Below, in pieces: positions 27,898 to 36,270 of a DNA stretch of 64,000 nt. The DNA lies in assembly GCA_031292555.1 (NCBI GenBank), contig JARLGV010000095.1, positions 1-64,000 of the forward strand, given 5' to 3'. The stretch comes from Fimbriimonas sp. Lineage in GTDB: Bacteria; Armatimonadota; Fimbriimonadia; Fimbriimonadales; Fimbriimonadaceae. The notes below the pieces were generated by a model. The model saw only the letters and a program-made list of their open reading frames with translations, had not been told where the DNA came from and searched no databases. Numbering within the stretch: the stretch's first letter is position 1; each line of letters begins with the position of its first letter. Position numbers and translations under genes: made by a program.

Positions 27898-28075
27898 ATC
27901 GAAGCGAGAGTCTGATAGCTGGGCCGACCCGATACCCTTAGCACACAGCCTTGCGATAGCTAATGCGCTCGTCCCTTGTCATCGCCCGCAAGAGTCCTTC
28001 GCCGAACTAGATCGATCACCCTGCGAGTCTCAACTTTGCCGCAGGATAGTAATGAATGCGGGCTCATAAATCGGA

Positions 28076-28351
28076 ATGAAGACGACGTCTGAAGCATGCG
28101 ATGGCTGCTATGACAGGATGGGTAGAGCCCGTCGCAGGTTATGGAATGCGTTCGGAGACGCTAAGTCGGTCAAAGATTGGGCTGCTGATCCTCGTGGCTC
28201 CGTTTCCCAAACGGAGTTTCGTCGCCGGGTCAAGGGCGGAGTGCCTCCCGAAGACGCCATCAAGACGCGCGATCCAGATGCCGGGCACACCACCTACACT
28301 GCGCTAGACGAATCGAAGATCCTCTCTGAGTGGGCGCGAGATCGTCGATGA
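28076..28351 (+). pseudogene. Small protein with tandem 'W..DPR' motif, apparently interrupted
   Basis: 91-residue ORF with one full and one cut copy of a motif known from phage/plasmid HNH-associated proteins: 'AFGDAKSVKDWAADPRGSVSQTEFRRRVKGGVPPEDAIKT', then 'ALDESKILSEWARDRR' ending at TGA 28349-28351. The same frame stays open after the TGA to TAG at 28511-28513 with protein-like composition ('DIEKYKGVGYESLEIDFARLR'), so the gene may be broken by a nonsense codon. The family usually has 'DPRC'; here it is 'DPRG'. The interval 28352-28639 holds only this possible continuation. Confidence 0.45.
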
Positions 28352-28639
28352 CTTGTAGCCACGGAAACCTTGCTCCCAATTTGGGATATTGAGAAATACA
28401 AAGGCGTCGGCTACGAGAGTCTCGAAATCGACTTTGCCCGTTTGCGAGTTGACGACAAGCTTGCCCAGGAAAAGACGAAGCGAACCAGGCTTCCGTATCG
28501 ACCGGCGCAATAGATCGTTGCGGCCTTGTGTTCCGCCCAATTCCGCTCATCTTAGCGAGGTTTCCAGTCCATGACGCGATCCTACGCCTCCGCTCGATCC
28601 TCTGGCTCTCTCGGAAGTGAAAACGGGGGATTCCCCCTA

Positions 28640-28996
28640 TCAGCTCACTGCCACGAGGGTTCGCCCTCGAGTGTCCTCGCGCAGAGGCATTGCTCCCACC
28701 ACGATCGTAACGTCGCGACCCAGCGCATTGAGCATTTCGGCCAGTTTGTCGATGGTGATGCTCCTAAATCGACCCCGCAGTAACTTCGACAGTGTGGGCT
28801 GATCTATGCCTACAATCTCGGCAGCCTGGATCTGGGTAAGTCCTCTGGCTTTGATTGTGTCGTTAATAGTTGACACCATGAGGGCTTTGCGCTCCATTTC
28901 GTCGGCGTTCACATACCCAAGACCGTGGTAGACACTTCCTGTCGTTCGCTCCACCGTCACGACTTCTTCTTCTTTTTCTCGGGCTGCTTTTGCCAT
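28640..28996 (-). CDS. XRE-family antitoxin (HigA-like)
   Basis: 118-residue protein with a Lys/Glu-rich N-terminal arm and a HigA-type HTH at ~45-100: 'MVSTINDTIKARGLTQIQAAEIVGIDQPTLSKLLRGRFRSITIDKLAEMLNALGRDVTIVV'. It overlaps the 3' end of the toxin gene by 40 bp. Toxin-first order is the higBA arrangement. The antitoxin frame is intact even though the toxin is not, so it may now act only as an autorepressor or protect against related toxins. Confidence 0.85.
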   Translation of the reverse strand: MAKAAREKEEEVVTVERTTGSVYHGLGYVNADEMERKALMVSTINDTIKARGLTQIQAAEIVGIDQPTLSKLLRGRFRSITIDKLAEMLNALGRDVTIVVGAMPLREDTRGRTLVAVS

Positions 28997-29343
28997 TTAC
29001 TGTGCTCCTCGCCGGCGGCTTTCAATCGTCGCTCAATCATGTCCTTATCCTGTTGCGGCGTCTCGTTTCCTCGTTTGGACTTCTTCTGGAAATAATGGAG
29101 GACGTAGATCGCCTCCTCAAACTCAACGCTGTAAACGGCACGAAAAGTGTCGGTGTCGAAGTTCGAGATGATCTCAAGGACGCTTGCCCCTCCAAAACCG
29201 CGGTGCACCTTGGCGTCCTGAGGCATTTTCCCTTGTTGGGCCTCAAACAAATTGTAACCGACGTCATCCTCGACCTCATTGGGAAACTCCCCGAGGTCTT
29301 ACTTGCTGGGCCCTAGTCACACAATCGCTTTCAGGCCCGCCAT
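28957..29343 (-). pseudogene. HigB/Gp49-like toxin with two nonsense codons
   Basis: The C-terminal 97 codons are a clear Gp49/HigB-type toxin: 'DAKVHRGFGGASVLEI', 'TFRAVYSVEF', 'IYVLHYFQKKSKRGNETP'. The frame extends upstream to ATG at 29343, reading M-A-G-L-K-A-I-V, then TGA (29317-29319), L-G-P-S-K, then TAA (29299-29301), D-L-G-E-F-P-N-E-V. This matches the usual N-terminus in which a Trp precedes the 'GSSK.DL' motif, so TGA probably replaced TGG. Full-length toxin cannot be made; a shortened protein from TTG at 29250 is conceivable but would lack the N-terminal strand and helix. Confidence 0.8.
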
Positions 29344-29588
29344 CATTATGAAGTATATACCATATTTGGCAAACTAGAACAGACAGTCTAGTGTCAGTGC
29401 TCCATGGTTTTCCTGTCACGCGGCAAGACACAATCTTGCTGAGCGAGAGGATTATTTGACCGGTGCGGTTGTTAATCTGTCGTCTCTACCACAGAAGAAC
29501 AACCCCACCGTTGTGATCAGATGCTGCCCCGCCTAAGCAAAAAGCATCGCAGGAACCTCAGCGGTTGGCAGAAGGTACCCTCTCGAAG

Positions 29589-29768
29589 ATGCAGCGAACG
29601 GATTTGCTTGATACCCACATTGAAGTTCATCAAATGCGCGTCAAGCTCCTGCGCGAAAAGTCGCCCTCGTGGCGATTGCAGAAGACATTTGAGCTAACCG
29701 ATCTAAGCCGCCAGCTATTTCCAGAGCAGACTCGACGAGCCTTACGAAAAGAATTAGGGATCAAGTGA
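29589..29768 (+). CDS. Small partner of nucleotidyltransferase
   Basis: 59-residue protein starting at ATG 29589 (an in-frame TTG at 29565 is less likely). It has the charged helical pattern of small proteins encoded directly before nucleotidyltransferase-like genes: 'LLREKSPSWRLQKTFELTDLSRQLFPEQTRRALRKELG'. Its TGA overlaps the GTG start of the next gene (GTGA), giving translational coupling. Probably one half of a two-gene accessory module; antitoxin-like or subunit role not established. Confidence 0.7.
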   Translation: MQRTDLLDTHIEVHQMRVKLLREKSPSWRLQKTFELTDLSRQLFPEQTRRALRKELGIK

Positions 29769-30349
29769 TTTCTACCCCGAGCCTCGTAATAGAACTTCTG
29801 GAATGTCTCCAGAATCTTGGCATTCGGTTTATTGTCGGAGGCAGTTTTGCGAGCAGCGCATGGGGACAGCCACGACAAACGAATGATCTGGACCTTGCTG
29901 TTTTGCTCAATCCGACCGAAATTCAAAACTTGCACGAAGCGACACGACACGACTACATGGGCTCCAAATCTCAGATGCTTGACGCGCTAGAATCGGCAGA
30001 AGAATTTCGATCGTTCCAGCTCTTACACTTTGAGGAGACATTCAAAATTGACTTCTTTGTACTCAATCCGAGCGAGTATGTATCTGAATCCCTTAGCCGC
30101 GCTCAGCGATACGAATTAGCGCCAGGCAGAAGTTTTCCATTTGCCTGTCCAGAGGACACGGTCATAACCAAGCTTCGCTGGTTCGTCCTCGGCAACAAAG
30201 TCAGTGACAAGCAATGGAATGACATTGTACAAGTTTTAGAAATACAACAGGGCCAGCTCGACGAGGCATTCTTGGACAAGTGGGCAAGGTTCTTCGGCGT
30301 CTTTGACCTCCTGGTCGAAGCACGTTCGCAAGTTGTGCCGACTGCCTGA
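29765..30349 (+). CDS. Nucleotidyltransferase-fold protein
   Basis: 194 residues from GTG at 29765. The nucleotidyltransferase signature is present: 'GGSFASSAWGQPRQTNDLDLAVLL' (GGS followed by DLDL), with a third acidic residue possibly in 'FKIDFFVL'. 'PEDTVITKLRWFVLGNKVSDKQWNDIVQVL' is the C-terminal helical region seen in DUF6036/AbiEii-like members. It pairs with the 59-aa upstream gene. Such modules are suspected defence or toxin-antitoxin elements. The following 238 bp (30350-30587) contain no gene I can support. Confidence 0.8.
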   Translation: MISTPSLVIELLECLQNLGIRFIVGGSFASSAWGQPRQTNDLDLAVLLNPTEIQNLHEATRHDYMGSKSQMLDALESAEEFRSFQLLHFEETFKIDFFVLNPSEYVSESLSRAQRYELAPGRSFPFACPEDTVITKLRWFVLGNKVSDKQWNDIVQVLEIQQGQLDEAFLDKWARFFGVFDLLVEARSQVVPTA

Positions 30350-30587
30350 AAGGGGCTGGCGAGCAGATGCCTGGAAATCCACCCAATCACAACGGAGTGG
30401 TTGTTCATCTGTCGTCTTGTCGCTGGAGAGTACTCCTGGGTGTACCGGGAGAAGTCGGTGCCGCCGGCATTCTGCTTGCCCCAATAATCGACGCGGACCT
30501 CATCCTCCACCATGAGGACTATACAGCGAACCGATTCGTGACCGACAATTCTACTGCCGACTGCTTCGGTGAACTATTCTTTGAGAC

Positions 30588-33230
30588 ATGACCTTACGGT
30601 GGGATTGTCTCCTATCCGCCTCGTTGCTTTGCGCTGCGGCAAATGCCGGCACCCAGGTCTCACAGCTTCGCTGCGAGTACCTGCATGAGCCGCTCGGTGT
30701 GGATGCTCCGCATCCGCGGCTGAGTTGGGTGACGACGAGCGACCGGCGAAACGGACGGCAAGTCGCCTATCAGATTGTTGTATCGAACAACCCAACAAAC
30801 CTCCAGTCGGGAAGCCTGTGGGATTCGGGCAAGGTCCTATCCAACCAGAGTAACCAGATTCCCTACAACGGCAAGCCGCTCCAGCCTCGGCAAATCTGTT
30901 GGTGGAGGGTCCGGATCTGGGACCAAGAGGGAAGGGCGACTGCCTGGAGCAGACCTTCGCGCTGGACCGTCGGTCTCATGAACCCATCCAACTGGCATGC
31001 CGAGTGGATCGGCATGGAGGAGCCAAGCCAGTCGGAATTCGCTACTCCGCGCTATCTCCGGCGGGACTTTGATGTCAACAAGAGGATCAAGAAAGCGACG
31101 CTCTACGTCACCGCGCTCGGGCTTTACGAAATCCGCCTGAACGGGCACCGGGTCGGCGACCACCTCTTGGCGCCCGAGTGGACGAACTATTTCAAGCGCG
31201 TCCAGTATCAAACGTTTGACGTCACCGGCCTTGTCCACACCGGCCCCAATGCAGTTGGCGCGATCCTCGGAAACGGCTGGTACTCGGGAGGTTGGCAGAA
31301 GTGGCAGTCCAAACTGTCCCCGATCTATGGCAAGGAGCCTGCCCTCCTCGCTCAACTCGAAATCCAAACCGTCGACGGCGCCACCCAAACTATCGCAACC
31401 GACAACCGTTGGAGGGGAACCACCGAAGGGCCCATCCGCTTCGCCGGCATCTACGAAGGAGAGACGATCGACGCCAACAGATCAATCGACGGCTGGGATC
31501 GTCCCAAATTCCGAGGCGACAGTTGGCAATCAGCACGAATCGAGCATCCCCGAGTCGGCAAGGTTGAGTGGCAGCGGAACGAGCCGATCCGTATAACGCA
31601 AACCCTCCGACCGGTTTCTGTCAAACAGCCCAAGCCAGGCATCTACGTCTTCGACCTCGGCCAGAACATCGCCGGATGGGCCCGACTAGAGCTGAGCGAG
31701 CCAAGAGGAACTCAAGTCAAGCTCGAGTTCAACGAGGTCCTCAACCCGGACGGCACCGTCTACATGGCCAACCTCCATGCCGGGCATCTCAGTACGGGGG
31801 ACCGCCAGATCGACCGCTACACCTGCAGAGGCGCGACAATGGAGCAGTTCGAGCCCCACTTCACCTACCACGGCTTTCGATACGTTCAGGTCACCGGCCT
31901 GACCCGGGCCCCGTCGATTGGTGACCTCGAAGGTTGCGTCTTCCACTCTGGCTTTACTCGTTCTGGATCGTTTGCGTGCGACAGCCCTCTGCTGAACCGG
32001 CTCGCCCAAAATATCCAGTGGTCGCAACGCGCGAACATGATGGGCGTCCCCACCGACTGCTGCCAGCGCGACGAGCGGTGCGGATACACGGGCGACGCCC
32101 AATTCTTCATGCCCACCGCCGTTTATAACTTCGACGTCGCCGCGTTCTATAGCAAGTGGCTTACCGACGTCTGCGAGGACTCTCAAAACCGGGATGGCAG
32201 CTTTGCCGACCACGCCCCGACCTACGGACCCGGCGACAACTGGAACGTCGGCTGGTCCGATGCCGGCATCATCTGCCCCTACACGATCTGGCAGACCTAT
32301 GGCGACACCCAGGTCATCCGCGAGCACTACGCCGCCATGCAGCGGAACATCGCCATGCTAGAGCAAGCCAGTCCGACGTTCGTCCACACCAGAAACGTCG
32401 GTAACGGCGACTGGTTGAACCTTGGAGGAGGCGCCTCCAACGGAGTCATCGGCACCGCCTACGATGCCTACGACTGCCGGCTCATGTCCGAAATGGCCCA
32501 GGCGATAGGGAAGGCTAGCGACTCCCGCGAGTATAAGTCGTTGGCCGACCGGTTCACCGATGCCTTCGACCGAGCCTTCCTCAACCCGGAAGGAGGGATC
32601 AAGGACAGCAGTCAAACCGGCTACGCCCTCGCCTTTACGATGGACCTGGTTCCCGCCAGCCTCAAAGCCAAGCTCGGACTCCGATTCGCGGACGAGATCC
32701 GTCGTTTCAACAATCATCTCGCCACCGGCTTCATTGGAACTCCCCGGCTCCTGCCGGCCCTCCACCTCGCCGGTCGCGATGACCTCGCCTATAGGCTCCT
32801 GCTTCAAGATTCGTTCCCAAGCTGGCTCTATCAGGTGAAGCAAGGCGCCACCACGATGTGGGAGCGATGGGATGGCTGGACGCCCGAGCACGGGTTCCAA
32901 GACGACGGGATGAACTCCTTCAATCACTACGCCTTCGGCTCAGTCGGCCAGTATCTCTTCGGTATGGTGGGCGGAATCCAATCAGAAGCTCCCGGCTTCG
33001 CCAAGATCCGAATCCAACCCGTCATCCAGCCTGGGCTGAACTGGGCACGTACAAGCTACGATTCGATCCAGGGCAGAATTTCGTGCCGATGGCGAAAGGA
33101 GTCGAACAAGGTCGCCGTAGACGTCGAAATCCCGTTCAATACGACGGCAACCGTCATCCTCCCCGGAGTCGTGAAACAAGTCGGCTCAGGACAGTACCAC
33201 TTCGTCACGAGCCTTCAGGCCCAGCATTGA
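30588..33230 (+). CDS. Alpha-L-rhamnosidase, GH78
   Basis: 880-residue glycoside hydrolase with a weak signal peptide (residues 1-20, 'LLSASLLCAAANAGTQ'). Domain order matches GH78: an Ig-like N domain ('LRCEYLHEPLGVDAPHPRLSW'), the rhamnosidase N domain ('LYVTALGLYEIRLNGHRVGDHLLAPEWTNYFKRVQYQTFDVT'), the concanavalin-like domain, the (alpha/alpha)6 barrel with the general acid in 'CQRDERCGYTGDAQFF' near residue 494, and a C-terminal beta domain ('RISCRWRKESNKVAVDVEIPFNTTATVILP'). It releases terminal rhamnose from plant or microbial glycans. No transporter or rhamnose catabolic genes are adjacent. Confidence 0.94.
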   Translation: MTLRWDCLLSASLLCAAANAGTQVSQLRCEYLHEPLGVDAPHPRLSWVTTSDRRNGRQVAYQIVVSNNPTNLQSGSLWDSGKVLSNQSNQIPYNGKPLQPRQICWWRVRIWDQEGRATAWSRPSRWTVGLMNPSNWHAEWIGMEEPSQSEFATPRYLRRDFDVNKRIKKATLYVTALGLYEIRLNGHRVGDHLLAPEWTNYFKRVQYQTFDVTGLVHTGPNAVGAILGNGWYSGGWQKWQSKLSPIYGKEPALLAQLEIQTVDGATQTIATDNRWRGTTEGPIRFAGIYEGETIDANRSIDGWDRPKFRGDSWQSARIEHPRVGKVEWQRNEPIRITQTLRPVSVKQPKPGIYVFDLGQNIAGWARLELSEPRGTQVKLEFNEVLNPDGTVYMANLHAGHLSTGDRQIDRYTCRGATMEQFEPHFTYHGFRYVQVTGLTRAPSIGDLEGCVFHSGFTRSGSFACDSPLLNRLAQNIQWSQRANMMGVPTDCCQRDERCGYTGDAQFFMPTAVYNFDVAAFYSKWLTDVCEDSQNRDGSFADHAPTYGPGDNWNVGWSDAGIICPYTIWQTYGDTQVIREHYAAMQRNIAMLEQASPTFVHTRNVGNGDWLNLGGGASNGVIGTAYDAYDCRLMSEMAQAIGKASDSREYKSLADRFTDAFDRAFLNPEGGIKDSSQTGYALAFTMDLVPASLKAKLGLRFADEIRRFNNHLATGFIGTPRLLPALHLAGRDDLAYRLLLQDSFPSWLYQVKQGATTMWERWDGWTPEHGFQDDGMNSFNHYAFGSVGQYLFGMVGGIQSEAPGFAKIRIQPVIQPGLNWARTSYDSIQGRISCRWRKESNKVAVDVEIPFNTTATVILPGVVKQVGSGQYHFVTSLQAQH

Positions 33231-33377
33231 CACCTATGCCTTTCCACTTTTGGTCAACTGACTTTATGGCTACTCTGTCCTTACCTGACGGGAGAATCGA
33301 GGCTGCTAGCAGATCCAGGTTTGTTCGCGATCAAACGAACCACTAGAAGCCCTCCTGAGGACGTAAGATAGCAAGCG

Positions 33378-34079
33378 ATGGTCTTTACAGAGCTTGTCTA
33401 TGCCGGACATTCGGCGACGTTTTTGTATGGCGATGGGGTGGCCGTCGCCATCGATCCTTGGCTTTCGGCGAACCCGTCGTGTCCTCCCGAACTGAAGGAC
33501 CCGGGGCGCCTGGACCTTATCGTGGTCACTCATGGCCACGGCGACCACTCGGGCGATGCGGTGTCTCTCGCTAACAGAACTGGCGCCACCGTCGTTTGCA
33601 TGGTGGAGTTGGCTGGACTCCTCGTCGGGGACGGCGCTTCCCCGGACAAGGTCGTTGGGATGAACAAGGGAGGATCCTTCGTGTGGAACGGCCTCAAGAT
33701 CTCGCTCACCCATGCGATGCACTCCAGTTCTTACGGTCCGAACCAGGCGTATGCGGGCGAGCCCTGCGGCGTCGTGCTGACGGACGACCGGCGTGCCATC
33801 TATCATGCGGGCGACACTGCTTTGTTCGGTGACATGAAACTCATCGGCGAGTTCTATCACCCGGAGATCGCTCTTCTCCCCATTGGCGATCATTACACGA
33901 TGAACCCGATCGAGGGCGCCTACGCTGCCAAGCTTGTTGGGGCATCGACGGCGATCCCCATCCACCACTCCACTTTTCCGATCCTAACCGGGAAGCCGGA
34001 GGATTTCGCCATGAAGTGCAGCGAGTACGGAATCGGCGCCAAGGTCCTCGCCCCCGGCGAACGCTTGCCGTTGGCCTAG
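33378..34079 (+). CDS. UPF0173 metallo-beta-lactamase-fold hydrolase
   Basis: 233 residues, full length for the UPF0173 family of metal-dependent hydrolases. Metal ligands: 'THGHGDHSGDA' (HxHxDH), His in 'THAMHSSSYG', Asp in 'HAGDTALFGDMK' and His in 'IPIHHSTF'. The opening 'ELVYAGHSATFLYGDGVAVAIDPWLSANP' is typical. Cytosolic. Substrate not known for the family. Stands alone between the rhamnosidase and glycosyltransferase. Confidence 0.93.
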   Translation: MVFTELVYAGHSATFLYGDGVAVAIDPWLSANPSCPPELKDPGRLDLIVVTHGHGDHSGDAVSLANRTGATVVCMVELAGLLVGDGASPDKVVGMNKGGSFVWNGLKISLTHAMHSSSYGPNQAYAGEPCGVVLTDDRRAIYHAGDTALFGDMKLIGEFYHPEIALLPIGDHYTMNPIEGAYAAKLVGASTAIPIHHSTFPILTGKPEDFAMKCSEYGIGAKVLAPGERLPLA

Positions 34080-34307
34080 CCACGGCGGTTTGGCAACTGT
34101 ATTGCGGCAGTTGAGTAACTGGGTGCCACAAGTCTGGAAACGGGTGTCGACGACAAATCGAACATCATCACAATCGATCCGCTAGAATCTGATGGAACTT
34201 CGGTCGAGAATCGACCTCCAGTTCCATCTGCGACCTCTGCAAAATTCGACATGGGTAGTAGACTCGGTCCCGTCCTGCGCGCTGGATGCATGCGCCTGAC
34301 ATAGTCC

Positions 34308-35465
34308 ATGCGCCTGTTTGTCCTGCTCCAAAGGTATTTGGTACCGAGCGAATCGTGGCTGACTGATTCGATCGGTCGGATGTCTGACGAGGTCGTCGGC
34401 ATCGCCGGACGTACCATCGCCGATCCCGAACGCTACCGTGCCCTCCAATCGGAGTCGCGCTTCTTTCGCCTGCGTTCCCGTAACCTGATACATCGCGTCC
34501 TTCCCATGCCATTACGTCGCGTAAGTCCTTGGCGCGGGGATGCGATCCTTGCCCGAGCGATCGCCGAAACCCGCGCCGATCGGGTGCTTTGCCATTTCGG
34601 CGTGATGGCGGCTGAATACGAGGCGGTTTGGAACGAAACCGATATTCCACTCTTCGTTCACTTTCACGGCTACGATGCGATGTTCGACATGCGCGAACAT
34701 AGCAATCCCGACCGTCCGGTACATGAGCCGGGATACCGCGACAAGATCGTTCGACTCTCCGAAAGGGCAATCTACCTCGTGAACTCCCAGTTCCTTGGGC
34801 GTAGGCTGACGGAGGCGGGCGTCCATCCTGACCGCATTGTCGTCAAACCGCTAGGGGTCAAGATAGCAACCGAGCCCAAGAAGCACACCCAGTCCGTTCG
34901 CCCTCAGATTTCGACGATCGGCCGGTTGGTTGACTGCAAAGGAGTTGACAAAACCGTCGAGGCCTTTGCCCTCATGCGAAGCAGGGGCGTCGAGGCAAGC
35001 CTTGTGATCGTCGGGGAAGGGCCGGAACGTGGAAGGATCGAAAGGGCGATCCAAGCGTCAGGATATTCCGGAGATATTCGCATGACGGGGTGGCTCTCAA
35101 GCCCCGACCTGCAGAGAGTTCGCGCGGAATCGGACATCTACACGGTTCACAACCTGGAAGGTCCCTTAACGCGTCAGGTGGAGGCCTACAACCTCAGCAT
35201 CGTAGAAGCGATGGCCGGGGGGTTGCCTGTTGCGGTAACTCGTAGCGGAGGCGCCGCCGAATCGGTTGTGGAAGGCATTACCGGATTCCTAAGCGACCCT
35301 GGCGACATTAACGAACAGGCAGACAATCTCGAAGCCCTGGTTCGGGATGGACAACTCAGGCAAACGATGGGACTCGCAGGCTGGAAGCGTGCGCAACAGG
35401 TCTATACCGTGGAATATGAGATGGCCACGCTTCGACGCGTATTGAACATGCCCAAAACGAAGTAG
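34308..35465 (+). CDS. Glycosyltransferase family 4
   Basis: 385-residue GT-B glycosyltransferase. The C-terminal Rossmann domain shows 'ISTIGRLVDCKGVDKTVEAFALM', 'LVIVGEGPERGRIERAI', 'GWLSSPDLQRVRAESDIYTV' and the nucleotide-sugar EX7E-type motif in 'EAYNLSIVEAMAGGLPVAVTRSGGAAESV'. It most resembles exopolysaccharide (colanic-acid-type) transferases. No neighbouring polysaccharide cluster is seen. A direct repeat CATGCGCCTG lies at the start and ~17 bp upstream. A perfect stem-loop overlaps its stop codon. Confidence 0.9.
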   Translation: MRLFVLLQRYLVPSESWLTDSIGRMSDEVVGIAGRTIADPERYRALQSESRFFRLRSRNLIHRVLPMPLRRVSPWRGDAILARAIAETRADRVLCHFGVMAAEYEAVWNETDIPLFVHFHGYDAMFDMREHSNPDRPVHEPGYRDKIVRLSERAIYLVNSQFLGRRLTEAGVHPDRIVVKPLGVKIATEPKKHTQSVRPQISTIGRLVDCKGVDKTVEAFALMRSRGVEASLVIVGEGPERGRIERAIQASGYSGDIRMTGWLSSPDLQRVRAESDIYTVHNLEGPLTRQVEAYNLSIVEAMAGGLPVAVTRSGGAAESVVEGITGFLSDPGDINEQADNLEALVRDGQLRQTMGLAGWKRAQQVYTVEYEMATLRRVLNMPKTK

Positions 35466-35494
35466 CGGCCGGTTGGACTCCAACCGGCCGCTAC
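35462..35494. terminator. Perfect 15-bp stem-loop, bidirectional
   Basis: Arms GTAGCGGCCGGTTGG (35462-35476) and CCAACCGGCCGCTAC (35480-35494) with loop ACT. It includes the stop codon of the glycosyltransferase and sits 14 bp from the convergent gene's stop, so it can serve both. No T-tract follows in either direction. Confidence 0.65.
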
Positions 35495-35508
35495 GTAACA
35501 ACCTCGAA

Positions 35509-36144
35509 CTACTCGGACAGATCGACTTCGAGGCCAATCTCAGCTTCCGGTTCGGGTTCCGGCTCGATCTCCACGATGCCCTTGGATCGGCTAGGCCGCT
35601 TCTTGGGGCCGCCGACACCCATTTCGATACCGACTGCGCCCTCCGTAAAGCTCGCTTTGATCTTGATTCGCCGGCTGATCTCGCTTTCGCTGATCGTGTT
35701 CCAGTTCGCCCGGTCGAGTGCCCACTGCCAGCCGATGTCGGTCGTCGCATAGACGAATTCGACGCCTTCTTGCAGGATGTCGCTCAACACGACCTTTAAA
35801 TCGTCGCGATTCGCGAGGATCTGTTCGCCCGCCTTGAGGTTGGGCATCAGGCCGACTGTCACGATGACTGGTTCTTCCTCGACGGTAGATTTCGACGAGC
35901 GCTTCGGCGTGTTGTGCTCGATCGCTTCGTTGACCATTTCCATTTGGCTGACCATCGAATTCGTCAGGCGCTCGTAGTCCTCCGGCCAGGTGAACTGCTC
36001 GCCTTCATAGATTGCGATCGCGTGTCGGCCGGTTACCGATAGGGCGGTGGCGATGAGAGCGGCATCGGCGGCAAGCAACTTGGGCTGAGTCTTGCGAATC
36101 TGGTCCAAGGCGCTTTCAAGCTTCGTGAGTTGGATGGTGATCAA
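35509..36144 (-). CDS. Hypothetical protein with acidic tail
   Basis: 211 residues. The start is TTG at 36144, supported by AGGAG nine bases upstream (CTCCT at 36154-36158 on the plus strand). The N-terminal half is helical ('LTKLESALDQIRKTQPKLLAADAALIATAL'). The C-terminus ends in a basic segment ('GGPKKRPSRSKG') and an acidic Glu-Pro repeat. No family is recognised and there is no signal peptide. The clean leader and own terminator suggest a real single-gene unit. Confidence 0.65.
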   Translation of the reverse strand: MITIQLTKLESALDQIRKTQPKLLAADAALIATALSVTGRHAIAIYEGEQFTWPEDYERLTNSMVSQMEMVNEAIEHNTPKRSSKSTVEEEPVIVTVGLMPNLKAGEQILANRDDLKVVLSDILQEGVEFVYATTDIGWQWALDRANWNTISESEISRRIKIKASFTEGAVGIEMGVGGPKKRPSRSKGIVEIEPEPEPEAEIGLEVDLSE

Positions 36145-36270
36145 ACGTGCGGTCTCCTAAATCGGATGGCGTTTTTGCGGACATAAGCTGTCCATCAGCC
36201 ATAATCACCCAGTTTACCCCGGCTCGGGGCAATGCACTTGGGGATACTGGTTCCTAACGGAGGCTATGAG

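Noticed and set aside
28957-29250. Intact 97-aa toxin starting at TTG 29250
   Set aside because: The frame and family N-terminus clearly extend upstream past two nonsense codons to ATG 29343, so this start would give a truncated protein.
30350-30587. Two overlapping protein-like frames on opposite strands (plus-strand 30367-30591; minus-strand running from about 30513)
   Set aside because: Both lack a ribosome site and a recognisable domain, and each looks protein-like mainly because of antisense codon bias. I could not choose one, so the interval is left without a gene.
34290-34316. Direct repeat CATGCGCCTG before the glycosyltransferase start as an attachment site
   Set aside because: Ten bases, overlapping coding sequence, with no integrase or boundary nearby.
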